A program made the translations under genes and the position numbers. Of a stretch of DNA of 7,425 nucleotides, positions 1-5,678 are shown piece after piece. Origin of the DNA: Thermoplasmata archaeon (GTDB lineage: Archaea; Thermoplasmatota; Thermoplasmata; Halarchaeoplasmatales; Halarchaeoplasmataceae); contig JAFDTP010000082.1 of assembly GCA_019594195.1 (NCBI GenBank), positions 1 to 7,425 on the forward strand, read 5' to 3'. Every line of letters begins with the position of its first letter. The first letter of the stretch is position 1. The notes beneath the pieces are model-generated. The model saw only the letters and a program-made list of their open reading frames with translations, was not told where the DNA came from and searched no databases.

Positions 1-2
1 AT

Positions 3-182
3 TCTCGACTCGTTATAGCTCAAATGATCGGCGAGTCCAGCGTGAATAGTGACAATCTTTTTGACCTTTGGAAAAGAGCGTCAAAGATAGCTGGAGATAT
101 GAACGTTTCATTCGAATGGATCGATAGAAACGAGAACAAAAGAGCCGATGAACTCAGCAGAAGAAAAGTGATGCCAAAATAG
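3..182 (+). CDS. RNase HI-like protein, C-terminal fragment (5' end outside window)
   Basis: The reading frame is open from the left edge (first full codon at 3) to the TAG at 180-182, giving 59 residues with no start in view. The text matches the C-terminal half of the RNase HI / reverse-transcriptase-like RNase H fold. It begins S-R-L-V-I-A-Q-M-I-G-E, like the family's D-S-x-L-V-x-x-Q-h-x-G-E helix, with the preceding catalytic Asp lying just outside the window. It ends F-E-W-I-D-R-N-E-N-K-R-A-D-E-L-S-R, like the family's h-x-R-x-x-N-x-x-A-D-x-L-A ending, whose Asp is the last metal-binding carboxylate. RNases of this family cut the RNA strand of RNA-DNA hybrids in the cytoplasm, in primer and R-loop removal. 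The R-x-x-N-x-x-A-D form is the shorter archaeal/plant-type variant without the E. coli basic protrusion. Whether other domains lie upstream cannot be seen. Confidence 0.72.
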   Translation, partial: SRLVIAQMIGESSVNSDNLFDLWKRASKIAGDMNVSFEWIDRNENKRADELSRRKVMPK

Positions 183-188
183 AAAAAT
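176..188 (-). terminator. Probable T-tract terminator of the M32 peptidase gene
   Basis: Read on the minus strand, the bases just after the peptidase stop run through T5 (complement of 183-187) and T4 (complement of 176-179). Archaeal RNA polymerase terminates on such oligo-T stretches without needing a hairpin. The tract overlaps the last codons of the convergent RNase H-like gene, so the two transcripts would share a few bases at their 3' ends. Confidence 0.35.
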
Positions 189-193
189 AGGTT

Positions 194-1690
194 TTACAGC
201 CCGTATATCGGGCCGAATTTTTCTTTCAGATGGTCGATGTGGTAATTCGGATCTAGACCTTCACCGGTCAATCTTTTCGTCATCTCCTCCGCCTTGTATT
301 TCCTACCGTGTTGGTGGATGTTCTCTCTGAGCCAGTTCCTCAATACGTCGAAGTTTCCGTTAGCTATATTGTTTTTCAGACCGTTTATCTCTTCTTCCGC
401 AGTATCGAAGATCTGCGCCGCGTAAAGATTGCCCAAAGCATAAGTGGGGAAATAACCGAATTGGCCCGCTGACCAGTGTATATCTTGGAGGACTCCATCC
501 GAAGGATCATCTGGAACGATATCCAGATACTCGTCCATCTTATTCTCCCATACGACCTTGGTCTCTTCAGGGTCTATCTCATCTCTGAAAAGGCCGAGCT
601 CGATATCGAATCTCAGAGCTATATGAAGATTGTATGTGACCTCGTCGGCTTCGACCCTGATGAATGTAGGTTTGACTCTATTCACCCGTTTGTAGAAGCC
701 TTCTTTCGAATTTTCTTTTAAACCTGGGAATTCGGCGACCAATTTTGGGAATATGTGATCTAAAAACTCTTTACTCCTCCCTACGAAGTTCTCCCACATC
801 CTGGATTGTGATTCATGGTATCCCATAGATATCCTTTTTCCAAGTGGATGGCCGTACCAATCCGAGGGGATCCCCTGCTCGTACAATGCGTGGCCGGTCT
901 CGTGCATAAGACTGAAAAGAGAATTCAGATTTTCTTCATTGTATCTATTCGTTATCCTTACATCATCGTCCATACCCATAGTGAACGGGTGTGTAGCTTC
1001 ATCGAGTCTGCCGTGCTCGTAATCGTAGCCAAATTCCTCTGCTACTCTTTTACAGAATTTCTTCTGTTTTTCTATATCAAATTTTTTACCTTCGAATACG
1101 TCTTCACCGGGATCTAATTCCTTTGAAAATATCTCCGTGGCGAGGGAACTCAGGTCTTTTTTCATAGGTTCAAATATGCTATCTATCTTTTCTGCGGTAA
1201 ACCCTGGTTCATACTCGTCCACAAATGCATCGTAGGGTTCATTTTCGTATCCTATATATTCTGCGACTTCTTTCTTAAGTTCGATCTGTCTTTCTAGATG
1301 TGGAAGGAAATGCCCAAAATCCGACTTCTCTCTGGCTTTCTCCCATGCAGATTGAGCTTTAGTCGAGACTTTCGACATCTCTTTTATGAGTTCATCAGGG
1401 ACTTTGTATTTTCTTTCAAAATCCCTTGTCATCTCCCTTACTGCGGCCTTCTGTATTTCGTCCATTTCGGCTTGTGCTGATTCCTTGTTCAATTCATCGA
1501 TGCACTTCTTGGTTTTTTCGGAAGTCAATCTTTCGTGATAGATCTGTGAGAGTTCCGCCTTGCTCTCGGAACGTCCCTCGAGACCTCCCTTAGGCAAGTA
1601 GGTACGTTCGTCCCATGCTAGAAGATAGATAGCCCTCTGTATATTTCTCAGCTGTTCAGAGATTTCGAGCAGATCTTCGTAAGTTGACAT
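194..1690 (-). CDS. M32-family metallocarboxypeptidase (carboxypeptidase Taq type)
   Basis: A zinc-dependent carboxypeptidase that removes C-terminal amino acids from peptides, a cytosolic role in peptide turnover. There is no signal peptide. Counted from the ATG at 1690 the protein has 498 residues, the normal M32 length of about 500. All family landmarks are present: H-P-F at about 234-236; the zinc motif H-E-T-G-H at 263-267 (bases 890-904); the third zinc ligand Glu in H-E-S-Q-S at about 293; I-R-V-E-A-D-E-V-T-Y-N-L-H-I at 344-357; and Q-D-I-H-W-S followed by G-Y-F-P-T-Y near 412-417. The frame can be extended 7 codons to a TTG at 1711, but a TATA-like box lies 26-27 bp before the ATG at 1690, so transcription would start on that ATG (leaderless mRNA). 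I therefore choose 1690. The gene is tail-to-tail with the RNase H-like gene and divergent from the helical-repeat gene. No catalytic residue is missing and no frameshift is seen. The family call is firm; substrate preference cannot be read. Confidence 0.95.
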   Translation of the reverse strand: MSTYEDLLEISEQLRNIQRAIYLLAWDERTYLPKGGLEGRSESKAELSQIYHERLTSEKTKKCIDELNKESAQAEMDEIQKAAVREMTRDFERKYKVPDELIKEMSKVSTKAQSAWEKAREKSDFGHFLPHLERQIELKKEVAEYIGYENEPYDAFVDEYEPGFTAEKIDSIFEPMKKDLSSLATEIFSKELDPGEDVFEGKKFDIEKQKKFCKRVAEEFGYDYEHGRLDEATHPFTMGMDDDVRITNRYNEENLNSLFSLMHETGHALYEQGIPSDWYGHPLGKRISMGYHESQSRMWENFVGRSKEFLDHIFPKLVAEFPGLKENSKEGFYKRVNRVKPTFIRVEADEVTYNLHIALRFDIELGLFRDEIDPEETKVVWENKMDEYLDIVPDDPSDGVLQDIHWSAGQFGYFPTYALGNLYAAQIFDTAEEEINGLKNNIANGNFDVLRNWLRENIHQHGRKYKAEEMTKRLTGEGLDPNYHIDHLKEKFGPIYGL

Positions 1691-1712
1691 AATTATGGAA
1701 ATGAGGCTCAAC

Positions 1713-1720
1713 TAATAAAA
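1713..1720 (-). promoter_or_regulatory. TATA-like box for a leaderless M32 peptidase mRNA
   Basis: Read on the minus strand the box is TTTTATTA. Its centre is 26-27 bp upstream of the ATG at 1690, the usual archaeal distance from TATA centre to transcription start. The mRNA would therefore begin at or within a base or two of the start codon. No Shine-Dalgarno sequence is visible in front of this ATG, which agrees with leaderless initiation. Confidence 0.55.
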
Positions 1721-1770
1721 TTAACTATCTCTAAGTCATCGCCTATGAGAAACTGACATTAACTACCTAT

Positions 1771-1782
1771 CACATATTATAT
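1771..1782 (+). promoter_or_regulatory. Possible TATA box for the helical-repeat gene
   Basis: The AT-rich stretch CATATTATATG lies in the 100-bp divergent gap and is the best TATA candidate facing right. Its centre is only about 15-20 bp before the candidate ATGs at 1791 and 1797, shorter than the usual 26-27. Either the real box is a weaker one further left, or the true start is further right. Confidence 0.3.
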
Positions 1783-1790
1783 GATTGAAG

Positions 1791-3077
1791 ATGAAGATGA
1801 AGAGGGAGCGAGATATATTTGATGAGGATCACTGTGAGTCTATCTCTTTGGATAGGGTGATCGATGAGTTAAAGCATGAAGATGATAGATGTCTTTTTGC
1901 AAATTCTTTGGAGAAGAGCATCGCATCAGTAAGATCACTTTCATCTCACAACAGTAGAGCTCTCGTTCTCGATGAGTTGATAGACGTTCTGTTAGAGCAC
2001 GATCTGGTTTATATAGGAAAATGTTTTGCTGACGAGGCATTGGATTCTGCTTACGATGTGGAGATAAAGTCGGAAAAAGCTAAAACACTCTCCAAGTTAT
2101 CTACCACATTTTCCCGACATGGATTTGATAATATATCTCGATCGATATCTGAGTCAGTACTCATGGAGACCGATGGTCTTGAAGATGAAAAGACGAAAGC
2201 TGAAGTTTTCATCTCGATCGCAGAAGACAAGATCGATCATGACCTTCTAGATGAAGCGAGAAACATTCTAGAAAGAGCACGTTCGGCAGCACTAAGGTTA
2301 GCGCAAAACGGAGGTGATATCGTCTATCTCGCTTTGGTGGCCGAGTTGAAGGCTAGGATAGATGGTGAAGGCGCTGAAGAACTGAATAACGAGGTACTAC
2401 ATTTTTTGAGAGATCCCGAAGCCCGGGAAAAAAATGCATGGGTCATCTGCTTAGCCGCTAAAACTTTCTTAAGATTGGGTAGATACGAGGAGGCTATGAG
2501 ACTTGCCCATGATTTGAAGCAAAATGAAGGCACTGATATCCACATGATGGAGTTTGGTATAGCCTTATCTCAGGAGGGTCGATCGGAAGACGCGGTCGAA
2601 ATAGCAGGAGAGATCATGAAAGACGATCTGAGATATCCATTGATCCGGGTTATCGCTACGGACCTTATCCAGGAGGGTTTCATCGATGATGCTTTGAAGT
2701 TGAATGAAAACATCCAGGACTCCTTCGAGAAAGCCCTAGTTTACAAAGAACTCGTAGAGAGATCATTAAAAAAAGGAGATCAGCATAGAGCCTATGAATA
2801 TCTAGATATGATAGATGATATGGATATCAAAGCACTAGCACATAAAGAGATGTGTATGCTGTATCAACAGGAAGGAAATGATGATAAAGCGGCAGATCAC
2901 TTATCGAAGGCTAGAGAGATAGTAGAGAGATCCGAAAAGGACTCGATAAAACTGGAGTTAGTGGATGCGATGATGCAGCTGAAACAAGAAGATGCCGCAC
3001 TCGATATCACGGAAAGGATATCTACAACAGTAGAAAAAGCCATAGCTCTTGGGATCATTGCAGGACATAGTGCTTGA
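1791..3077 (+). CDS. TPR-like alpha-solenoid repeat protein
   Basis: A protein of about 428 residues, almost wholly helical, acidic, with no signal peptide or membrane segment, so probably cytosolic. From about residue 215 to 415 it is built of consecutive 31-38-residue helix-turn-helix units. Each has a G- or E-G-containing turn followed by A and L/I at TPR-like spacing: L-G-R-Y-E-E-A-M-R-L-A, E-G-R-S-E-D-A-V-E-I-A, E-G-F-I-D-D-A-L-K-L, K-G-D-Q-H-R-A-Y-E-Y-L, E-G-N-D-D-K-A-A-D-H-L. The first 200 residues are also helical but with weaker repeats. Such proteins are common in archaea and serve as scaffolds for protein-protein binding; the partner here is unknown and no enzymatic motif is seen. 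The start is uncertain: TTG at 1785, ATG at 1791 and ATG at 1797 are all in frame, and 1791 is a compromise. The gene is divergent from the peptidase and about 60 bp ahead of the first Sm-like gene, with a T-tract between. Confidence 0.75.
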   Translation: MKMKRERDIFDEDHCESISLDRVIDELKHEDDRCLFANSLEKSIASVRSLSSHNSRALVLDELIDVLLEHDLVYIGKCFADEALDSAYDVEIKSEKAKTLSKLSTTFSRHGFDNISRSISESVLMETDGLEDEKTKAEVFISIAEDKIDHDLLDEARNILERARSAALRLAQNGGDIVYLALVAELKARIDGEGAEELNNEVLHFLRDPEAREKNAWVICLAAKTFLRLGRYEEAMRLAHDLKQNEGTDIHMMEFGIALSQEGRSEDAVEIAGEIMKDDLRYPLIRVIATDLIQEGFIDDALKLNENIQDSFEKALVYKELVERSLKKGDQHRAYEYLDMIDDMDIKALAHKEMCMLYQQEGNDDKAADHLSKAREIVERSEKDSIKLELVDAMMQLKQEDAALDITERISTTVEKAIALGIIAGHSA

Positions 3078-3083
3078 AAAGTG

Positions 3084-3088
3084 TTTTT
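3084..3088 (+). terminator. T5 tract after the helical-repeat gene
   Basis: A run of five T begins 7 bases after the TGA at 3075-3077, inside GTGTTTTTGT. It fits a simple archaeal terminator and sits just before the next gene's TATA box. Confidence 0.35.
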
Positions 3089-3099
3089 GTCCCAAATTA

Positions 3100-3110
3100 T
3101 TAATTATATG
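3100..3110 (+). promoter_or_regulatory. TATA box of the first Sm-like gene
   Basis: TTAATTATATG centres about 31 bp before the ATG at 3137, predicting a transcript that starts near 3131 with only a few leader bases. The core AATTATATGGT closely resembles ATTATATTGGT in front of the second paralogue (3643-3653), suggesting the promoter was duplicated along with the gene. Confidence 0.5.
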
Positions 3111-3136
3111 GTAAAACTTTGGTATAGCGAGAAAGG

Positions 3137-3526
3137 ATGTTAGATGGATTATTGGAGAAAAAACTGAGCAGATTGAAGAACAAAGACATCTTGGTAGTCA
3201 TGGATGACGGATTGGGATTTTTAGGTAAACTTGAAGATTACGATAAAAATACGTTGATATTGAAAAAGGTCCTTCAATCACAGTTTGAAGACATCGATTG
3301 GAAAGATATTTCTCCTGGTGCTAGAAAACGAAGGTCTGAAAATCAAGGGGAGCAAAGAGCGGGTTTTGTGAATTGGACAAAGGTAAATTTGGAAGAAGTT
3401 TACGTCAGGACCGACCATGTGTCGAGGATATGGCCTTGGATAAAAAAAGAAAAGATCCCGGAACATGCCGATGTTGAAGAGCACGATCGTACTAGACCTA
3501 TTTATTACGAAAAAGAATACCTATAG
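3137..3526 (+). CDS. Divergent Sm/LSm-like small protein, paralogue 1
   Basis: A 129-residue charged protein with no signal peptide or membrane segment. After a short N-terminal helix (about 2-16), residues 17-45 resemble the Sm1 motif: hydrophobic strand I-L-V-V-M, D-D-G (23-25), G30, then L-x-D-Y-D36-K-N-T-L-I-L. Residues 83-99 resemble Sm2: V-N-L-E-E-V-Y-V-R-T-D-H-V-S-R-I-W, comparable to the I-R-G-D-x-h-x-x-I ending of LSm proteins, with T in place of the usual G. Between them is an insert of nearly 40 residues with a basic, hydrophilic middle (about 60-75). Sm/LSm and Hfq proteins form six- or seven-membered rings that bind U-rich RNA; RNA binding here is inference from the fold match. 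The next gene is a paralogue, about 60% identical over 104 ungapped residues. The C-terminal tail (about 105-129) is specific to this copy. It could instead be another small SH3-like barrel. I do not recognise a named family. Confidence 0.6.
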   Translation: MLDGLLEKKLSRLKNKDILVVMDDGLGFLGKLEDYDKNTLILKKVLQSQFEDIDWKDISPGARKRRSENQGEQRAGFVNWTKVNLEEVYVRTDHVSRIWPWIKKEKIPEHADVEEHDRTRPIYYEKEYL

Positions 3527-3566
3527 AGTTAGCTTTGAAACTGGTTATTCTTCTACCCTAGATCAG

Positions 3567-3583
3567 TTTTTAATATACTTTTC
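3567..3583 (+). terminator. T-rich stretch after Sm-like paralogue 1
   Basis: TTTTTAATATACTTTTC starts about 40 bases after the stop at 3524-3526. Two T-tracts close together are typical of archaeal termination zones. With the separate TATA box at 3642, this suggests the two paralogues are transcribed separately. Confidence 0.35.
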
Positions 3584-3641
3584 TTGAGGGTTCCGATTAA
3601 AAAATCTCTGATATTGTTCCCTTCCTTATGTCATTCAAAAG

Positions 3642-3649
3642 TATTATAT
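3642..3649 (+). promoter_or_regulatory. TATA box of the second Sm-like gene
   Basis: TATTATAT predicts a transcript starting near 3671, which leaves a leader of about 15 nt containing the ribosome-binding site at 3673-3677. A second AT-rich candidate, ATTATATAATAG at 3662-3672, is too close to the ATG at 3686 to be its TATA box. Confidence 0.45.
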
Positions 3650-3672
3650 TGGTGGTGATTCATTATATAATA

Positions 3673-3677
3673 GGGAG
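3673..3677 (+). promoter_or_regulatory. Ribosome-binding site deciding the start of paralogue 2
   Basis: GGGAG ends 8 nt before the ATG at 3686, a normal Shine-Dalgarno distance. It overlaps the in-frame GTG at 3677, so that GTG cannot be the start if this site is used. The choice of 3686 also makes the protein begin M-L-D-x-L-L-E-K-K-L exactly like paralogue 1. Confidence 0.5.
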
Positions 3678-3685
3678 TGGAGGAT

Positions 3686-4123
3686 ATGTTAGATGAATTG
3701 TTGGAGAAGAAATTGAAACATCTAGAGGATGAAGATGTGTTGGTGGTGATGGATGACGGATTGGCCTTTTTAGGAGAACTAGATGATTTTGACAAGAACA
3801 CTATAGTTTTGAAAAAAGTGTACCAGGCACCGGCTAAAGAGATAGACTGGAAACAGATCTCGACAGATTCTAAAGATGTCAGGAAAAACATGGAAAAAGA
3901 GGAGGAAGTCGGTTTTATAGATTGGACTAAAGTGAATCTGAAAGAAGTGTATATCAGAATCGACCATGTGACCAGGATCTGGCGATGGTTTAAAAAGGAA
4001 AGAGAGGAGAAGACCCGAGAAGGGATCAGTGAAGCCAGAAGAGCTGTATACACCAGGAGTGAGAAACTGCCGGAAGAGCGTGGTGCCAGCATGGGTGACA
4101 TCCAAGACACCTTCTCCGGTTGA
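3686..4123 (+). CDS. Divergent Sm/LSm-like small protein, paralogue 2
   Basis: A 145-residue charged, soluble protein that aligns without gaps to the neighbouring paralogue over residues 1-104. The Sm1-like part (17-45) reads V-L-V-V-M-D-D-G, then F-L-G-E-L-D-D-F-D-K-N-T-I-V-L. The Sm2-like part (83-99) reads V-N-L-K-E-V-Y-I-R-I-D-H-V-T-R-I-W. Strand cores, the I-D-W-K-x-I-S and D/N-W-T-K-V-N-L segments, and W-x-W at 99-101 are kept between copies, while the insert at 60-75 keeps its length but hardly any sequence. This pattern points to selection on a folded barrel with a free loop. The C-terminal tail (about 105-145) is longer than in paralogue 1 and Arg/Glu-rich. Role inferred: RNA-binding ring subunit, perhaps together with the other copy. 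Translation probably starts at the ATG at 3686, not the upstream GTG. A stem-loop follows the stop by 5 nt. Confidence 0.6.
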   Translation: MLDELLEKKLKHLEDEDVLVVMDDGLAFLGELDDFDKNTIVLKKVYQAPAKEIDWKQISTDSKDVRKNMEKEEEVGFIDWTKVNLKEVYIRIDHVTRIWRWFKKEREEKTREGISEARRAVYTRSEKLPEERGASMGDIQDTFSG

Positions 4124-4128
4124 ATGCT

Positions 4129-4153
4129 CAAGATATCAGTCGATATGATCTTG
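4129..4153 (+). other. Stem-loop directly after Sm-like paralogue 2
   Basis: CAAG (4129-4132) pairs with CTTG (4150-4153) and ATATC (4133-4137) with GATAT (4142-4146), closing a 4-base loop AGTC; GAT (4147-4149) is bulged. That is 9 base pairs with one 3-nt bulge, beginning 5 nt after the stop. T-rich sequence follows at 4161-4172 and 4191-4195. It may protect or end the mRNA. The stem is AT-rich, so stability is modest. Confidence 0.4.
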
Positions 4154-4186
4154 CGAACAACTTCTATATTTTAAAATTCAGCTTGG

Positions 4187-4237
4187 TCTATTTTTAAAAC
4201 TTATCATTTTCCCGATCAGACTAAAATTTTAAAAACC
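4187..4237 (+). promoter_or_regulatory. AT-rich terminator/promoter zone before the MFS gene
   Basis: CTATTTTTAAAAC (4188-4200) and CTAAAATTTTAAAAACC (4221-4237) are the AT-rich blocks of the 199-bp gap. The first T-tract could end the Sm-like transcript. The second is the best TATA candidate for the MFS gene and would put the start near 4255, leaving a leader of about 68 nt. No TATA box is seen at the leaderless distance from the ATG at 4323. Confidence 0.35.
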
Positions 4238-4268
4238 ATGAGTCGGGTGGAACTTTGAATTTGAGACA

Positions 4269-4313
4269 TCACTATGCTCTCCCTATTGTCGACGGATGAG
4301 TCACAGATAGTGG
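4269..4313 (+). repeat. Inverted repeat in the MFS gene leader
   Basis: CACTAT (4270-4275) is matched by ATAGTG (4307-4312), with a possible extra U-G pair (4269/4313), around a 31-base loop. It lies in the predicted leader and ends about 10 nt before the ATG at 4323. It could fold in the mRNA near the ribosome entry site, but a 6-bp repeat with a long loop can easily arise by chance. Confidence 0.25.
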
Positions 4314-4322
4314 GTTAAATAT

Positions 4323-5579
4323 ATGAAAAAAAGGAAGCTATATGGATATCTAGTCGTCTCTGCCGCATTTCTAGCTGTTTTCACTCTTTTTGGTTATAGA
4401 AGTAGTTTTAGTGTGCTGTTGGGTCCCATGTCTGAAGACATGGGCTGGACCTACGGACAAACCACTACGGGATATGGGTTGATGATGTTGGTGTACGGGG
4501 TCGCAGCATACTTCAGTGGTGAGATAGTTGATAGATGGGGCGTGAAGTATGCATATGCTTTAGGAGCGATCTTCGGGACACTCGGATTTGCACTTTCTTC
4601 TTTTGTAAACTCATACGTCCATTATCTAGCTGCATATGCTATATTTGGAGGGATAGGAACCGGCATGTGTTGGGTGACATCTACAGCCTCTGTGAGAAAA
4701 TGGTATCCCGGATCAAAGTACGCCACATACTGGGGCATCGCTTTTCTTGGAGCCCCGGTCGCCCAAATATTGATGTCTTTTGGGGCTAATGAGGTTATAC
4801 TTTTGATGGGGTGGCGGTATGCGATGAGAGTGCTAGCTGTAGTCGTATTTTTAGTGATGATAGTCGCGGCTGTCATCTCGAAAAGGGAACCGGAAAGATA
4901 TGATCTCAGTCTTTCAAAAGATAGATATCGTGAAGATAAACAGTATTTTTGGCCTACTCTAACGGCATTCCGTACATGGTCGGCTGTAGGTATAACTTTA
5001 GCTTTTTTAACCGCTATGATGGCCGAATTCACCATCTGGTCTCAAGCTGTAAATTATTGGGTTGAAGGTAGCGGGTTATCCTCGCGAGGTGCAACTTATC
5101 TTTTCATATTGATCGGTTTATTCGGACTGGTCACCATGCCTTTGATGGGAAGATTACAGGACAAGATAGTTTCAAAATTGGATGATGAACCTAGAGGCAG
5201 GAAGCTTATCCTTATCATAGCTCCGGTAGTGGGAGTCATCGCATGCATCTTGATGATCGCTACTTCAAGAGCGATAGTCGCGGGTATAACTGCTTCTCTT
5301 TCCTTCGCGATCTATTGGGCAAGTGAGCCAGGAGGGGCAGCAGGATATGTCGGTGCAGTCTTCGGAAAGAGGAATATGGGACACATATGGGGTTTTGCTA
5401 CCCTCTGGGCGATGAGCTTAGGACCTTTCTTGGGGACCGTTCTAGGAGGATATATATATGACTTCACAGGCATTTACGACTACACGATCCTTTTTGCTAT
5501 GGCTTTTTTCGTGATCTCCGCAGTGATCGCTTGGACCCTTCCAGAGGAATATTTAGCAGACAAAAGCCCTTCTGATTAA
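4323..5579 (+). CDS. MFS transporter, oxalate/formate antiporter (OFA)-like
   Basis: A 418-residue integral membrane protein with about 12 hydrophobic helices, the normal MFS size. The MFS signature between helices 2 and 3 is intact: G-E-I-V-D-R-W-G-V-K at 66-75. A weaker counterpart, G-R-L-Q-D-K, lies at 276-281 between helices 8 and 9. A polar central loop at about 187-210 separates the two six-helix halves. The stretch V-F-G-K-R-N-M-G-H-I-W-G at 346-357, followed by G-P-F-L-G...G-G-Y-I-Y-D-F-T-G-I-Y-D, resembles the C-terminal half of the OFA and monocarboxylate carriers, so a small organic anion is the likeliest substrate. The K349-R350 pair could serve anion binding, though this is inferred from family resemblance. 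The start is the first ATG after the gap, followed by a basic M-K-K-R-K end that fits a cytoplasmic N-terminus. No adjacent metabolic gene reveals the substrate. Confidence 0.85.
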   Translation: MKKRKLYGYLVVSAAFLAVFTLFGYRSSFSVLLGPMSEDMGWTYGQTTTGYGLMMLVYGVAAYFSGEIVDRWGVKYAYALGAIFGTLGFALSSFVNSYVHYLAAYAIFGGIGTGMCWVTSTASVRKWYPGSKYATYWGIAFLGAPVAQILMSFGANEVILLMGWRYAMRVLAVVVFLVMIVAAVISKREPERYDLSLSKDRYREDKQYFWPTLTAFRTWSAVGITLAFLTAMMAEFTIWSQAVNYWVEGSGLSSRGATYLFILIGLFGLVTMPLMGRLQDKIVSKLDDEPRGRKLILIIAPVVGVIACILMIATSRAIVAGITASLSFAIYWASEPGGAAGYVGAVFGKRNMGHIWGFATLWAMSLGPFLGTVLGGYIYDFTGIYDYTILFAMAFFVISAVIAWTLPEEYLADKSPSD

Positions 5580-5621
5580 TGTGGATAAAATGGACTAATA
5601 TCGACATTCATTTTCTAGAAA

Positions 5622-5640
5622 GATTAAAAAGATTTTTAAA
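5622..5640 (+). promoter_or_regulatory. TATA-like region of the MATE gene
   Basis: GATTAAAAAGATTTTTAAAGG holds two overlapping TATA-like cores, TTAAAAAG and TTTTTAAA. They predict transcript starts near 5654 and 5663, giving a leader of about 15-25 nt before the ATG at 5679. The preceding gene ends at 5579, so the MATE gene probably has its own promoter. Confidence 0.45.
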
Positions 5641-5678
5641 GGAGTTATTTGCATCACGATGAAAACGGTTGATATCTG

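Noticed and set aside
476..1480. Plus-strand open frames of 60-100 codons opposite the M32 peptidase.
   Set aside because: They are antisense shadows of a strongly conserved enzyme gene and show no protein-like pattern of their own.
1781..1822. Short ORF from the ATG at 1781 (13 codons, acidic) overlapping the start of the helical-repeat gene.
   Set aside because: It ends within the coding region of the larger gene in another frame, has no ribosome-binding site, and its acidic content comes only from the GAAGAT repeat.
3651..3659. GGTGGTGAT resembles a strong Shine-Dalgarno sequence (GGAGGTGAT).
   Set aside because: No ATG follows at a usable distance. The paralogue 2 start is served by GGGAG at 3673-3677, and this stretch is upstream of the predicted transcript start.
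3677..3685. GTG start adding three residues to Sm-like paralogue 2.
   Set aside because: It overlaps the ribosome-binding site, and starting at 3686 matches the N-terminus of paralogue 1.
3631..4131. A 166-codon minus-strand frame opposite Sm-like paralogue 2.
   Set aside because: It is a serine- and phenylalanine-rich mirror of the coding strand. The plus-strand product has a close paralogue, which settles which strand is coding.
4238..4258. Six-codon ORF (M-S-R-V-E-L) in the gap before the MFS gene.
   Set aside because: There is no promoter at a suitable distance and no link to the MFS start; probably chance.
4289..4313. GGATGAGTCACAG looked a little like a hammerhead ribozyme core or a C/D-box motif.
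   Set aside because: There is no GAAAC partner, no box D (CTGA) at proper spacing and no consistent flanking stems.
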